Assembly: GCF_007860075.1 (NCBI RefSeq)
Contig: NZ_SJPP01000001.1
Location: 4,313,490 to 4,377,489 of the forward strand
DNA from: Symmachiella macrocystis
GTDB taxonomy: Bacteria; Planctomycetota; Planctomycetia; Planctomycetales; Planctomycetaceae
Reading direction: 5' to 3'
Length of the DNA stretch: 64,000 bases
Within the stretch, counting starts at the first letter, position 1, and every line of letters starts with the position of its first letter. Positions 8,304-17,676 of the stretch are shown in pieces. Position numbers and translations under genes: made by a program. Below the pieces are notes generated by a model. It was not told where the DNA came from, searched no databases, and saw only the letters and a list, made by a program, of their open reading frames with translations.

Positions 8304-9809
8304 ATGCGGATGCAACACTGGTCAAAATGGGTGATGGCGTTATTGGTAAACGCGGCGTGCGTTGCCACAGTCCACGCTCAAGACTACCCCGTCGACGTCA
8401 CGGATCAATCCGGCGTCAATCAACCACAAGCCGGGACCGGCACCGGTACCGTTGACGCGACCCAAATGGGAACGCCAATGGGTGCTGGGCAATTCACCGG
8501 CTACTCTGGCGAGTACGGCTCAGACCCGGTCCAACCCTGGCCCGAAGTCTCACCGTTTGACAACTCGTTTGATCAAACCTATTACGACGAAGGTTTGTGG
8601 TACCGCCGCACGAATCGTCGTCAGACTAGGCACTATTTCAACATGGACTTCTGGGCTGCAAAATTAAAACGGCCCAAGAGCGGACAGCCAGATGGGCTGG
8701 TTGGCTCGACGATCGTCAATCAGGATAACGTCTATGAGTGGACGATTCGCGAGGTTCTAGGCCAGCCGCAATTTGTCCCTGAAAAAGACTTCTCCAACAA
8801 CTTCTACACCCAAGAGTTTGGTGCGGATGCAACACGAGCCTCGTTCCGGACGCAATTTGGTGCGGTCAATGCGGACGATAGCGGGTGGGAAATCTCCGCT
8901 TTTTTTGCTCCGAGTGACAGCGATAAAGACCAAAATGTCACTGTAGGACCAACGGGACTGAACCGAACTCCCGACTTCGGCGCCAGTGTCGGCGAAGGAC
9001 TTGCGACGTTTAACGGTGGTTTTGTGGTGACAGAAGTCTTCCCCGATCTGGGCAGTCTGTCCTTCGACCAGGGCGTTATCATGCACTTTGATAGCAAGGC
9101 TTGGGGCGGCGACATCAATTATTACACGACTCCCATCGGCAACGGACACGGCAATAGCGATTTCCACGCCTCGATGGGTATCCGCTACTTAGGGATTTGG
9201 GAAGACTTCGGATTTCAAGGAAGCGACTCCGGATTCAATGAGCGACTCATCTGGGTTCCGGATGGACGCGTCTACCAAATCAGTCCTTTCACAACCGAAG
9301 TCCAAAGCAAGCTTAAAAGTAACCTTGTGGGACCGCAGCTCGGCCTCAAATGGGCACTGGGTGGCGACTCGTTTAAGTTGACGACCGAAGCCAAAGGCTC
9401 CATCGCTGCCAACTTTGAAGAAAATGAGTTGCGGTACACCGGCTATGGATTGCAGCCCAACAATGACTTGATCGCTGCTGACAATCCGCTGAACGGATTC
9501 CCCAACTCCAACTTGCGTCCTGGCGATCCTCGTGCAGGACGGGAGAACGAGGTGAATGTGGACTATGCACCGATTTTCGAGGTTTCCGTTATGGCGGAAT
9601 TCGGATTCATGCAATATGTTCCCGTGCTAAATAAACTACCGGGATTCGGAGACTCCAAGTTTCGATTCGGATACGCTTATACACAAGCATGGCGGATTCG
9701 GCGGGCGGCTCAAGCCGTTAATTACAACGCCCCGTTCCCCATCTTGAACGAGGATCGCGAAAATTGGCATGTCGGAGGTTGGACTGCCGGTTTCAATTGG
9801 AATTTCTAA
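8304..9809 (+). CDS. Predicted outer-membrane beta-barrel protein (BBP7-like)
   Basis: The 501-residue product has a signal peptide (MRMQHWSKWVMALLVNAACVATVHAQ) and a Thr/Gly/Pro/Gln-rich linker. After these comes a long region of alternating polar and aromatic residues typical of outer-membrane strands, ending in a terminal Phe (AGFNWNF). Segments such as FNMDFWAAKLKRP and HASMGIRYLGIWEDFGF resemble planctomycete barrel proteins of the BBP7 type, in which strands alternate with loops. AAGGAT upstream of the ATG supports the start. The family call is by general pattern only; another porin-like family is possible. A strong terminator follows the gene. Confidence 0.6.
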   Translation: MRMQHWSKWVMALLVNAACVATVHAQDYPVDVTDQSGVNQPQAGTGTGTVDATQMGTPMGAGQFTGYSGEYGSDPVQPWPEVSPFDNSFDQTYYDEGLWYRRTNRRQTRHYFNMDFWAAKLKRPKSGQPDGLVGSTIVNQDNVYEWTIREVLGQPQFVPEKDFSNNFYTQEFGADATRASFRTQFGAVNADDSGWEISAFFAPSDSDKDQNVTVGPTGLNRTPDFGASVGEGLATFNGGFVVTEVFPDLGSLSFDQGVIMHFDSKAWGGDINYYTTPIGNGHGNSDFHASMGIRYLGIWEDFGFQGSDSGFNERLIWVPDGRVYQISPFTTEVQSKLKSNLVGPQLGLKWALGGDSFKLTTEAKGSIAANFEENELRYTGYGLQPNNDLIAADNPLNGFPNSNLRPGDPRAGRENEVNVDYAPIFEVSVMAEFGFMQYVPVLNKLPGFGDSKFRFGYAYTQAWRIRRAAQAVNYNAPFPILNEDRENWHVGGWTAGFNWNF

Positions 9810-9872
9810 GAACGGCACGGAACTTTCCGCATCAGTTCCGTGACTCGTCCTGAAAAGATCTGTCGAATACGA

Positions 9873-9913
9873 ACAGAGAGCAACTGCCCATGTCAGTTGC
9901 TCTCTGTTTTTTT
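9873..9913. terminator. Strong bidirectional Rho-independent terminator
   Basis: A perfect 14-bp stem (9873-9886 with 9894-9907) with a 7-base loop is followed by six T on the plus strand. It lies between the barrel-protein gene and the convergent GH20 gene and can end both transcripts. Confidence 0.9.
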
Positions 9914-9945
9914 ACGCGCGCGTCCATCACCTGTCTCGACCGAGA

Positions 9946-12594
9946 TCACTCCTCAACCGGTACGCTCGAACTGCCGCGACCCTCGGTAGTGAATGCACGG
10001 AGTTTTATCTTCGTGTCGTATGCCGGAGGATCTTGTGGATCGAAGAGCGGTGACTCGACGACTGGCTCACTCCCATCGGTCGTGTAGCGAATCTCCAGTC
10101 CCGGATAAGGGACGATGGCTTTGAGTTTTCCATCCTCTTCGATTGCTCCCGGTTTGGGAATCCGGAAATGGACCCCCTCGCGTTCTAAACGCGGCAATGC
10201 ATAGTTACCCACAAATGATGCAAACGCCGACCATTGGGCGGCAATGTCTTCGTCGCTGACATCCGGATTCCAAGCGCGCTCGGCAAAGGGTAGCAGGCGG
10301 GGGAGCATGTACCACTCGAGCATCTCGGGGGTATTGATCGTCTCGGTCCAAAGTTGAGACTGAATCCCTTGAATCAGGTCGCGCTCTTTTTGCGGCAATG
10401 GCTCATCGGTGAGCGCCAAGGGGCGGTATTCGTAGACATCCTTGGTATCCGTAAAGCCGGACCAGAAATGCCCCCGCTCGGTGGGATTGTTTTCGTAGGC
10501 CATGTCAAAATAGCTTGTACGGGGATTGCAGAGTACCGTGGGCTGTCCGGTTTTGAGCCGCGCGTAAGTCGCGTCACCGTCGAAGTCCCATTCGGTGATA
10601 TAGGCTTTCCCGTCGGCCATCCGTGCGGTGACAAACGGTGCGTTTTCATGCCAAGATCCAACGTGCACGGTTCCCGACGAAGTTTTGTCGATGATCTCGT
10701 ACAGTTTTTGCGAGAAGTCGTCGCGAATTTTTCGATGAACGGCGATCGATTTTTCCGGATCGACTTTGGGATCAACGTTTTCATAGCCCATAGCCGCTAT
10801 GGCCGGCGATAGTGTCCAGGCTTCTTCCGGTGCTTCGTCGCCGCCGATATGTACGTGAGCCAACGGAACGCCGGCCGCATCGTGCATCTCGTTAACGGCG
10901 GTGAAGACCTCTTCCAAGAAGGGGTACACGCCTTCCATTGCCGGATTGAGAATGTTGTCGTCAAATCCTTGCGGACTGAGATGCTCGGATTTGTCTTCCG
11001 GATCGATCATTAAATATCCCGGCTTGTCGAGCAGCGCCTGGATAGCGGATCGCGCGTGTCCCGGGACGGCGATTTCGGGAATGACTTCGATATGCCGTGC
11101 TTTGGCGTATTTCAAAAGGTCGATGTAGTCTTCGCGAGTCAGATAGCCCGAAGGACCAGTGCCGCCGTCGTTTAAAACGACGGGCAACTGCACGACTTTT
11201 CCGTCCGCGTCATGGGTCACGTGGCCCCGCTTGGAACCGATGTCGGTCAGTTCCGGCAAGCTGGGGATTTCGATACGCCAGGCTTCGTCTTCGTTGAGGC
11301 GTAATTGCAGCACATTCATTTTGTAATGCGCCATTTGATCGATGACTTTTTTCAACGTCTTCGGCCCAAAGAAATGGCGACAGATGTCGACCATCAATCC
11401 GCGGTAGGAAAATTGCGGTTGATCATCGATCGTGATGTAAGGCAGGTGGTCGCCGAAACGGTCGAGTAATTGGTCGACCGTTTGAATTCCGTAAAACACC
11501 CCGGCGGCCGATCCGCCGCTGAGACTGACACCCTCGTCGTTGACGGTTAATTTGTACTGTTCTTTGGCGAGCTCGGGATCGATGGTCAGGCTCACGGCAA
11601 CCGCATCGTCCGATTCGTTGGCTTGGCGATGTTTGTCGAGCAGGGTGGTCAGTGCGTCGCTTTCGAATTTTAAATCGTCCGACGATTTGACCGCTGCCAG
11701 TTGGGCGAGGTCGATTTTTTTCGAATCATCGAGGTCAACGTTCCGCGGCGCCGGCAGCGCGACTTGGGGTTCGCTTTCGCCGTTGTATTGGGCATGGCGG
11801 TTGTACCGCGATTTGGCATCCGCGCGAGCTCCAATCGGTTCCGGTGAGGGAGTGAACCCTTTGATCGGACCGTATTCAATGGCGATGTCGCCGACCAAGG
11901 CCTCGTTTCCGTCTTCGTCGATGCTGACCAAATAGAACCCGACCGGCGGATCGCTGTTGAGCATGATTTGCCGCATGCCAACAATCGGGATCGTTAACGA
12001 CTCGTCGGTTTTCAGTGGCTTAAAGCCGTCGGTCGGTTCGATTTTATACCGGCCCTGGATCCCGGTGAAGCTGGCTTTGACGGTTTCATTGGCTTCGGCG
12101 AAAGCTTCTTCGTCCAGATACATAAACGGTCCGATGCGGAAGTAGAGCGCCCAACCATTTGCCGGCAAAGCCGTTTGTCCGTTGTTGGTCAGAATCAACC
12201 GCGCTTTGTTTTTGGACTTTGCCAAGTACTCGTGGTGGTGCTCGTACGTCTCCGGTCCGTCGACGTTGGCATCGTGAATCCATTTTAAGTGGAGGTGGCT
12301 GGTCTCGGGGATTTCCGTTGAGTCGACCGCCTCCGCATCCGCCTCCGCTTCGTCAGCCAATATGGTTTCCGCTTCATCCAGGACTTTGGCTAATTCCTCT
12401 TGGTTGCTGACTGAGGTCTCATTGTCTGCGGGGACATCGTCCGTGATTTCTTCGGTTTCCAAGAATTCTTCGGGAGCGGCGACTTCTGCCTCCGGAGCTG
12501 GGTCGTCATCGCTGGAGACAGTACAGCCGATGGGGAAAAGTGCGCCGCAAACTAACAACAGCAAAATGCAAAAGGGGAGTGTTTTTGTCGACAT
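9946..12594 (-). CDS. Glycoside hydrolase family 20 lipoprotein (beta-N-acetylhexosaminidase)
   Basis: This 882-residue protein starts with a lipoprotein signal ending in LFPIGC (lipidated Cys24), then an acidic low-complexity linker to about residue 95. Next comes a CHB_HEX-like carbohydrate-binding domain (about 98-245, LHLKWIHDANVDG...GWALYFRIGP) and a GH20b-like domain (about 275-410). The GH20 TIM barrel (about 415-790) contains FSYRGLMVDICRHFF, MNVLQLRLNEDEAWRIEIPS, PEIAVPGHARSAI and the catalytic HIGGDEAPEEAW pair (Asp-Glu, about 583). The C-terminal 80 residues resemble the chitobiase C-terminal domain (IRYTTDGSEP). The family releases N-acetylhexosamine from chitin oligomers or glycans by substrate-assisted catalysis. 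It is probably anchored to a membrane facing the periplasm. It is divergent from a LuxR-type HTH gene, a possible regulator. Confidence 0.93.
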   Translation of the reverse strand: MSTKTLPFCILLLLVCGALFPIGCTVSSDDDPAPEAEVAAPEEFLETEEITDDVPADNETSVSNQEELAKVLDEAETILADEAEADAEAVDSTEIPETSHLHLKWIHDANVDGPETYEHHHEYLAKSKNKARLILTNNGQTALPANGWALYFRIGPFMYLDEEAFAEANETVKASFTGIQGRYKIEPTDGFKPLKTDESLTIPIVGMRQIMLNSDPPVGFYLVSIDEDGNEALVGDIAIEYGPIKGFTPSPEPIGARADAKSRYNRHAQYNGESEPQVALPAPRNVDLDDSKKIDLAQLAAVKSSDDLKFESDALTTLLDKHRQANESDDAVAVSLTIDPELAKEQYKLTVNDEGVSLSGGSAAGVFYGIQTVDQLLDRFGDHLPYITIDDQPQFSYRGLMVDICRHFFGPKTLKKVIDQMAHYKMNVLQLRLNEDEAWRIEIPSLPELTDIGSKRGHVTHDADGKVVQLPVVLNDGGTGPSGYLTREDYIDLLKYAKARHIEVIPEIAVPGHARSAIQALLDKPGYLMIDPEDKSEHLSPQGFDDNILNPAMEGVYPFLEEVFTAVNEMHDAAGVPLAHVHIGGDEAPEEAWTLSPAIAAMGYENVDPKVDPEKSIAVHRKIRDDFSQKLYEIIDKTSSGTVHVGSWHENAPFVTARMADGKAYITEWDFDGDATYARLKTGQPTVLCNPRTSYFDMAYENNPTERGHFWSGFTDTKDVYEYRPLALTDEPLPQKERDLIQGIQSQLWTETINTPEMLEWYMLPRLLPFAERAWNPDVSDEDIAAQWSAFASFVGNYALPRLEREGVHFRIPKPGAIEEDGKLKAIVPYPGLEIRYTTDGSEPVVESPLFDPQDPPAYDTKIKLRAFTTEGRGSSSVPVEE

Positions 12595-12828
12595 GGTGGT
12601 CGAACCTCACGCGAAAATAATGGACGATTGGGGGAAGGTGGCCGCGCGATTGGTCGTTCGTAACCAAACGGCAGGAATGATCATGGTGAGCGGTTCGGGG
12701 ACGATGGTCAAGGGTGCGGCGCGGTCCAGCGGTCTTGGACCACTTTATTCTTGGCGATGACTGCCGTGACTGGGTAGAATCGCACGGGATGTTTTTTATG
12801 CAACACGATCGAGCGAGGAACGGACGGG

Positions 12829-13212
12829 ATGGCGAAGAAACGCAAACCAAAGTCCCCCAGCGCGGGCGAGGACTCCGAACGCCTGCAGCGACGGGCGGCG
12901 CTGTGGTCCAAAGAGGATCTGCTTTCTCCGGCGGATCCGGCAGAGGATTTGCTGACTTCCGAGGAGTGGATTTCGATCGGTATCGCGCTCGATCTTTCCA
13001 CCCGCGAACTCTGCGTGGCGATCCTCATCTTCGAAGGACAGACGCGCGCCAACATTGCCCGCCAACTGCACAAGAAGGATGGTCAACCGGTCAGTCCGGG
13101 GACCATTCGCGTCTACATCGACCGTCTTTTTCAGAAATTACGCGTCAATGACCGGGTCGGTTTTGTGCAGCGAATCATGCGGGTCCATTTGAGATTGTCC
13201 ACCGCAAGCTGA
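12829..13212 (+). CDS. LuxR/GerE-type helix-turn-helix protein without receiver domain
   Basis: The 127-residue protein has a basic N-terminus (MAKKRKPKSPSAGEDSERLQRR), then an HTH segment at about 55-115. The pattern LSTRELCVAILIFEGQTRANIARQLH, then VSPGTIRVYIDRLFQKLRVNDRVGFVQ, follows the GerE/LuxR consensus (LTxRExxVLxLxxxGxSnkeIA...SxxTVkxHxxxIxxKLxVxnR). Between the two HTH helices is a six-residue insertion (KKDGQP). No receiver or ligand domain is present. It is likely a DNA-binding regulator; its targets may be the divergent GH20 gene or the DUF1501 run downstream, which is inference. Confidence 0.65.
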   Translation: MAKKRKPKSPSAGEDSERLQRRAALWSKEDLLSPADPAEDLLTSEEWISIGIALDLSTRELCVAILIFEGQTRANIARQLHKKDGQPVSPGTIRVYIDRLFQKLRVNDRVGFVQRIMRVHLRLSTAS

Positions 13213-13676
13213 TCGAACAATTGTAGCGGTTTTGTGGAATTTCTGGAGGTGCCTCTCGTGGGCGACCGTCAAGTCTGCTTAGGCGGTTCTGATGTGCTGA
13301 TTTAAGAAACCGTATTTTGGCGGCGAAGGGGAATTGGGAGAAGATCTGCTTGACATTGAGCATGCGGTGTTGTCATATTACACAGTTAGAAGAACCTTTG
13401 TTGATGGGAGCGGACGTTGCTCCCGATTGACAACCCTCCTCGCGGGCCGCACCAAAAAATATCCTACCTAAGCGCCTACCCATGGCCCCACCCACTGAAT
13501 TGTGAACAACACGATTCGATTTCCTGTTGCAATCATCGAAGTGAATTTCATTCCGTTGGAATGTTCACAGCGCTTGTACTATTTGCCAAAATCATCGTCT
13601 TGACGGCGACACCCCCGGAGACACCGGAGCCGTAGGATGAGTTTTTACGGGAAGATCCTACCAAGGAGGCACACTC
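13213..13676. other. Leader region of the DUF1501 gene run
   Basis: No coding frame is convincing here. A perfect TTGACA (13350-13355) with a weak TCATAT (13373-13378) at 17-bp spacing is the best promoter-like pair, about 300 bp before the DUF1501 start. The ribosome binding site AAGGAGG lies at 13661-13667. The long distance between promoter-like site and start would give a leader of nearly 300 bases. Confidence 0.35.
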
Positions 13677-14975
13677 ATGCACTTTCAACCCTCGCGCCGT
13701 GATTTTTTGCATGTTGGATTTCTAGGCGGATTGGGGCTGACGTTGCCTCAATTTTTGCAGATGCAGCAAGCTCGCGCTGATCTGAAAGCCTATGAAAGCA
13801 CCGAAGGCACAGCGAAATCTGTGATCTTCATTTTCGCGCCCGGCGGCATGGCTCACCAAGAGACATTTGATCCCAAGCCCTACGCTCCGATCGAATATCG
13901 TGGGCCGATGAATTCGATCGAAACGAATGTTCCGGGAACCCGTTTGAACGAACTGCTGAAAAATACGGCGCAGGTCACCGACAAACTGGCAATTTGTCGG
14001 TCGATGACTCACGGCGAAGCGGCCCACGAGCGGGGCACGCACAACATGTATACCGGATACCGTCCCAGCCCGGCGTTGTCCTTTCCCAGCATGGGAAGCG
14101 TGGTGACGCACGAGTTTCCTTCGAAGAACAATCTGCCGCAATACGTCTGCATTCCGAATCAGCCGAACGAATTCGCCGGCACCGGCTACCTGAGTTCTTC
14201 GTATGCCGCTTTCAGTCTCGGCTCGGATCCCGCAGCCAAAAACTTTACGGTCAAAGACCTCAAACTACCGGGTGGGGTCGATGACACACGATTCACGCGT
14301 CGACGCACGGTGCTCTCGGCCGTGAATGATCATTTTGTCTCCAAGGAAAAAGCAGACTCCTTGGATGCGGTTGATAGTTTCTACCAACGGGCGTATTCGC
14401 TCGTCAGTTCCGAAAAAGCGCGGGAAGCGTTCAACATCAATGCCGAACCGGATGCGATTCGTGATGAGTATGGTCGCAATACCGCCGGTGCCCGTATGTT
14501 GTTGGCTCGCCGGCTGTGTGAAGCGGGGTCGCGGTTTGTCACGCTGACTTACGGCAGTTGGGACATGCACGACAACATCAATGGCGGAATTCGCAGGCAG
14601 CTGCCGGCGTTCGACCAGGCCTATGCGGCACTGATCCGCGATTTGGATCGTCGTGGCACCCTCAAGGATACTTTGGTCTGCATTGCCAGTGAATTCGGCC
14701 GCACGCCGAAAATCAACGGCACGGCCGGTCGCGACCACTGGCCCAAGGTTTTCAGCGTCGTCATGGCTGGAGGCGGGATCAAAGGCGGCATTACCTATGG
14801 AACGTCCGATGCCACTGCGAGCGAACCGGACCAGGATCCGCTGACCGTCGAAGATTGGGCCACTACGATTTACAAGTGTTTGGGAATCGTGGCTGACAAA
14901 GAGTTGATGGCTCCCGGCGATCGTCCCATCGAAATCGTCAACGGCGGTAAGGTCCGCAAGGATCTATTGGGCTAG
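13677..14975 (+). CDS. DUF1501 domain protein, Tat-like leader (copy 1)
   Basis: The 432-residue protein carries a twin-arginine leader (SRRDFLHVGFLGGLGLTLPQFL) and is therefore probably exported folded. The rest is the alkaline-phosphatase-like DUF1501 fold. It shows SVIFIFAPGGMAHQETFDPKP (about 43), the ICRSMTHGEAAHERGTHNMYTG block (about 100-125), AGARMLLARRLCEAGSRFVTL, and the metal-site-like ASEFGRTPKINGTAGRDHWP near 338. AAGGAGG precedes the ATG. DUF1501 genes in planctomycetes usually sit next to DUF1549/1553 genes, as here. Sulfatase/phosphatase-like chemistry is suspected for the fold, but no substrate is known. It heads a same-strand run ending at 25677. Confidence 0.88.
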   Translation: MHFQPSRRDFLHVGFLGGLGLTLPQFLQMQQARADLKAYESTEGTAKSVIFIFAPGGMAHQETFDPKPYAPIEYRGPMNSIETNVPGTRLNELLKNTAQVTDKLAICRSMTHGEAAHERGTHNMYTGYRPSPALSFPSMGSVVTHEFPSKNNLPQYVCIPNQPNEFAGTGYLSSSYAAFSLGSDPAAKNFTVKDLKLPGGVDDTRFTRRRTVLSAVNDHFVSKEKADSLDAVDSFYQRAYSLVSSEKAREAFNINAEPDAIRDEYGRNTAGARMLLARRLCEAGSRFVTLTYGSWDMHDNINGGIRRQLPAFDQAYAALIRDLDRRGTLKDTLVCIASEFGRTPKINGTAGRDHWPKVFSVVMAGGGIKGGITYGTSDATASEPDQDPLTVEDWATTIYKCLGIVADKELMAPGDRPIEIVNGGKVRKDLLG

Positions 14976-14986
14976 GCTGAGCGGCA

Positions 14987-15016
14987 CAGAGCGCACTTGC
15001 TGAAGTATGCGCTCAC
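14987..15016 (+). promoter_or_regulatory. Hairpin between the DUF1501 and PPC genes
   Basis: GAGCGCA (14989-14995) pairs with TGCGCTC (15008-15014), extended inward by CTT/AAG with a two-base bulge. No T-run follows, so it is more likely an mRNA processing or stability element, or an attenuator, than a true terminator. This would allow the downstream genes to be co-transcribed. Confidence 0.3.
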
Positions 15017-15090
15017 TCCCTGTTTTGGTGAAATCAATGTTTTTCGAAACGGCCCTGCCGATTTTCGTGATGGAAACATAGAGGTTTGTC

Positions 15091-17559
15091 ATGTTGCGAC
15101 GATTTTCATTGGGTGTTTGTGCTTGTGTGGTGTTGGCTGCCATCACGTTAGGGGCGGCCACGGCGATTGCTGCTTCCCCTTCGCTGAAGATCATCCTGCC
15201 GCGCGGCGTGCAGCGGGGGACGGAAAGCGTCATCTCCTTCAGTGGAGCCCGCATGGCCGATGCCGAGGAGATCTTCTTTTATTCTCCCGGCTTTGAGGTG
15301 ACCAAAATCGAAGCCGACGGAGCCAACGTTGCAAAAGCCACCGTCAAAATCGCATCCGACTGCCGACTCGGCGAACATGTGGCCCAGGTTCGTACAAAAT
15401 CCGGGATTTCAGAATTCCGCGTGTTTTACGTCGGTGCTTTGCCCATCGTCAACGAAGCTGAGCCGAACAACGATTTTGCGGAACCTCAAAAAATTGACTT
15501 GAACGTCACCGTGCATGGCTTGGTCACCAACGAAGACGTCGACTACTACATGGTCGAAGCCAAAAAGGGACAACGCATTGCTGCGGAAATTGAAGGCATG
15601 CGGTTGGGCGAAACCATGTTCGACCCCTATTTGGCGATCCTGGATTCCAAACGCTTTGAACTGGCTTCGGCCGATGACACACCGTTGGTCAAACAGGATG
15701 CGGCCGTTTCGGTGATCGCTCCGGAAGATGGACAATACTTTATCGAGGTCCGCGAAAGTGCATACGGCGGCAGCGCAGCTTGCCGTTACTGCGTGCACAT
15801 TGGCACGTTCCCCCGCCCCACCGGAGTTTATCCGGCCGGAGGAAAAATCGGGGAAGAAGCTGAGGTGCGGTTTCTGGGAGACGCAGGCGGAGAAATCGCC
15901 GCGAAACTACCGCTACCGGCGGAGATCATTCCGAACTACTCAGTGTTCGCCACAGCAGAGGGCAGCATCGCCCCCTCGGGAAATCCATTTCGGTTGTCAG
16001 AGCATGGGAATGCTTTGGAAGTCGAACCGAACAACGAATTCGCTCAAGCGACCCCCACAGAATTGCCGCTGGCCTTCAACGGAATTATTTCTGAACCGGG
16101 CGATGTCGACTGCTTTAGGTTCGCCGCGAAAAAGGGGCAAGTCTTCGAAGTCGAATGCTACGCTCGTCGCTTACGGACTCCGTTGGATCCGGTCCTCAAC
16201 TTGTATAAGGCAGACGGTAGCAGTATTGCCGGCAACGATGATTCGCGCGGCCCCGACAGTTATATTCGATTTAAAGTGCCCGAAGATGGCGAGTACATCG
16301 TTCGCGTGACCGACCACCTTGGCAAAGGGGGAGCCGACTACGTGTACCGTATTGAGTTCTCCGGGGTCACCCCGTCATTGAAGCTGGGGATCCCTCGGAC
16401 GGCACGCTATTCGCAATACCGCCAGTCGATTTTCGTCGCTCGGGGAAACCGCTTTGGTTCATTGATTTCAGCCAGTCGTGCCAATTTTAGTGGCGAACTG
16501 ATTCTGGATCCCAAGGAATTGCCCCCTGGCATCACGATGGTTTGCGAGCCGATGGCTGGCAATCTAAACACCATGCCGGTGGTCTTCGAAGCTGCCGCCG
16601 ATGCACCATTGGGTGGGATGCTCGTCGATTTCCGCGCACGTCATGCGGATGAAAAGAAAGACATCAGCGGCGGGTATAGCAACCGCGCCGACTTCGTGAT
16701 CGCTGCACCGGGACAATCGTTGTACTCCTGGCGCGACGTGGACAAATTGGCAATCGCAGTCGTGGATGAACTTCCGTTTCACTTGGAAATCGTGGAGCCC
16801 AAAGTCCCGTTGGTGCGCAACGGATCGATGCAACTGAAAATTGTGGCGCATCGCAAAGAGGGTTTCAAAGCAGCGATCAACGTCCAGTTGCCTTTCCGTC
16901 CCCCCGGAGTGGGTGCGTCCAGTTCGGTCACCATCCCTGAAGGTCAAAACGAAGTTTTGTATCCCTTAAACGCCAATAGCGGCGCGGGGATTAAAAAATG
17001 GAAGATCTATGCTCTCGGCTCGGCGGATGTCGGGGGAGCGGGTTGGGTGGCGTCGCAATTGGCGACCTTGGAAGTCGCCGAACCGTATGTGACCATCGCC
17101 TTGGAACGCTCGGCTGTCGAAAAAGGGCAGAAGACGGAAATCTTCGGGAAACTGACGCACAGTCACCCCTTCGAAGGCAACGCGACCGTACGCTTGGTCG
17201 GACTACCGCATATGGTCGCTGCCCCGGAATTAGAAATCACTAAAGAGACCGCCGAAGTGACCTTTGCCGTAACTTCTGATAAGGCCAGTCCGGTGGGGAC
17301 TCACAAAAATGTGATCTGCCAAGTGATCATTACCGAGAACGCCGAGCCGGTTGTGCACAGTAATGTCGGGGCCACTGAATTACGTATCGACGAACCGCTG
17401 CCCCCCAAACCCGATGCACCCGCACCGAAACCGGCGGCAAAACCTAAGGCAGCAAAACCTGCCGAACCGAAGCCAGCGCCCGAAAAACGCCTGACGCGTT
17501 TGGAGAAATTGCGACTCGAAGCCAAAGAACGCGCCGAAGGAACGGCAGCGTCGAAATAA
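15091..17559 (+). CDS. PPC-domain secreted protein
   Basis: The 822-residue product has a signal peptide (MLRRFSLGVCACVVLAAITLGAATAIAA). Two bacterial pre-peptidase C-terminal (PPC) beta-sandwiches start at EPNNDFAEPQKIDL (about 126) and EPNNEFAQATPTELPL (about 312). Each has the D-V-D-Y/C-F core (NEDVDYYMVEAKKGQ, PGDVDCFRFAAKKGQ). An N-terminal Ig/IPT-like domain (PSLKIILPRGVQRGTESVI) and later Ig-like segments fill the rest. The C-terminus is an Ala-Pro-Lys tail followed by a charged helix (RLTRLEKLRLEAKERAEG), which suggests attachment to another macromolecule. No protease domain is present, so this is a binding or scaffold protein of the surface module, next to DUF1501 and DUF1549/1553 genes. 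Confidence 0.85.
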   Translation: MLRRFSLGVCACVVLAAITLGAATAIAASPSLKIILPRGVQRGTESVISFSGARMADAEEIFFYSPGFEVTKIEADGANVAKATVKIASDCRLGEHVAQVRTKSGISEFRVFYVGALPIVNEAEPNNDFAEPQKIDLNVTVHGLVTNEDVDYYMVEAKKGQRIAAEIEGMRLGETMFDPYLAILDSKRFELASADDTPLVKQDAAVSVIAPEDGQYFIEVRESAYGGSAACRYCVHIGTFPRPTGVYPAGGKIGEEAEVRFLGDAGGEIAAKLPLPAEIIPNYSVFATAEGSIAPSGNPFRLSEHGNALEVEPNNEFAQATPTELPLAFNGIISEPGDVDCFRFAAKKGQVFEVECYARRLRTPLDPVLNLYKADGSSIAGNDDSRGPDSYIRFKVPEDGEYIVRVTDHLGKGGADYVYRIEFSGVTPSLKLGIPRTARYSQYRQSIFVARGNRFGSLISASRANFSGELILDPKELPPGITMVCEPMAGNLNTMPVVFEAAADAPLGGMLVDFRARHADEKKDISGGYSNRADFVIAAPGQSLYSWRDVDKLAIAVVDELPFHLEIVEPKVPLVRNGSMQLKIVAHRKEGFKAAINVQLPFRPPGVGASSSVTIPEGQNEVLYPLNANSGAGIKKWKIYALGSADVGGAGWVASQLATLEVAEPYVTIALERSAVEKGQKTEIFGKLTHSHPFEGNATVRLVGLPHMVAAPELEITKETAEVTFAVTSDKASPVGTHKNVICQVIITENAEPVVHSNVGATELRIDEPLPPKPDAPAPKPAAKPKAAKPAEPKPAPEKRLTRLEKLRLEAKERAEGTAASK

Positions 17560-17676
17560 TTCCGCAGTACGCGTGACCCATGCTGGAGAAGGCGCGGGTC
17601 GACGACAACGATATATATTTCTCATGACCCCGGACGCACCGGGGAATGAACGAGTTTTTAAGGAACACGAATCATC

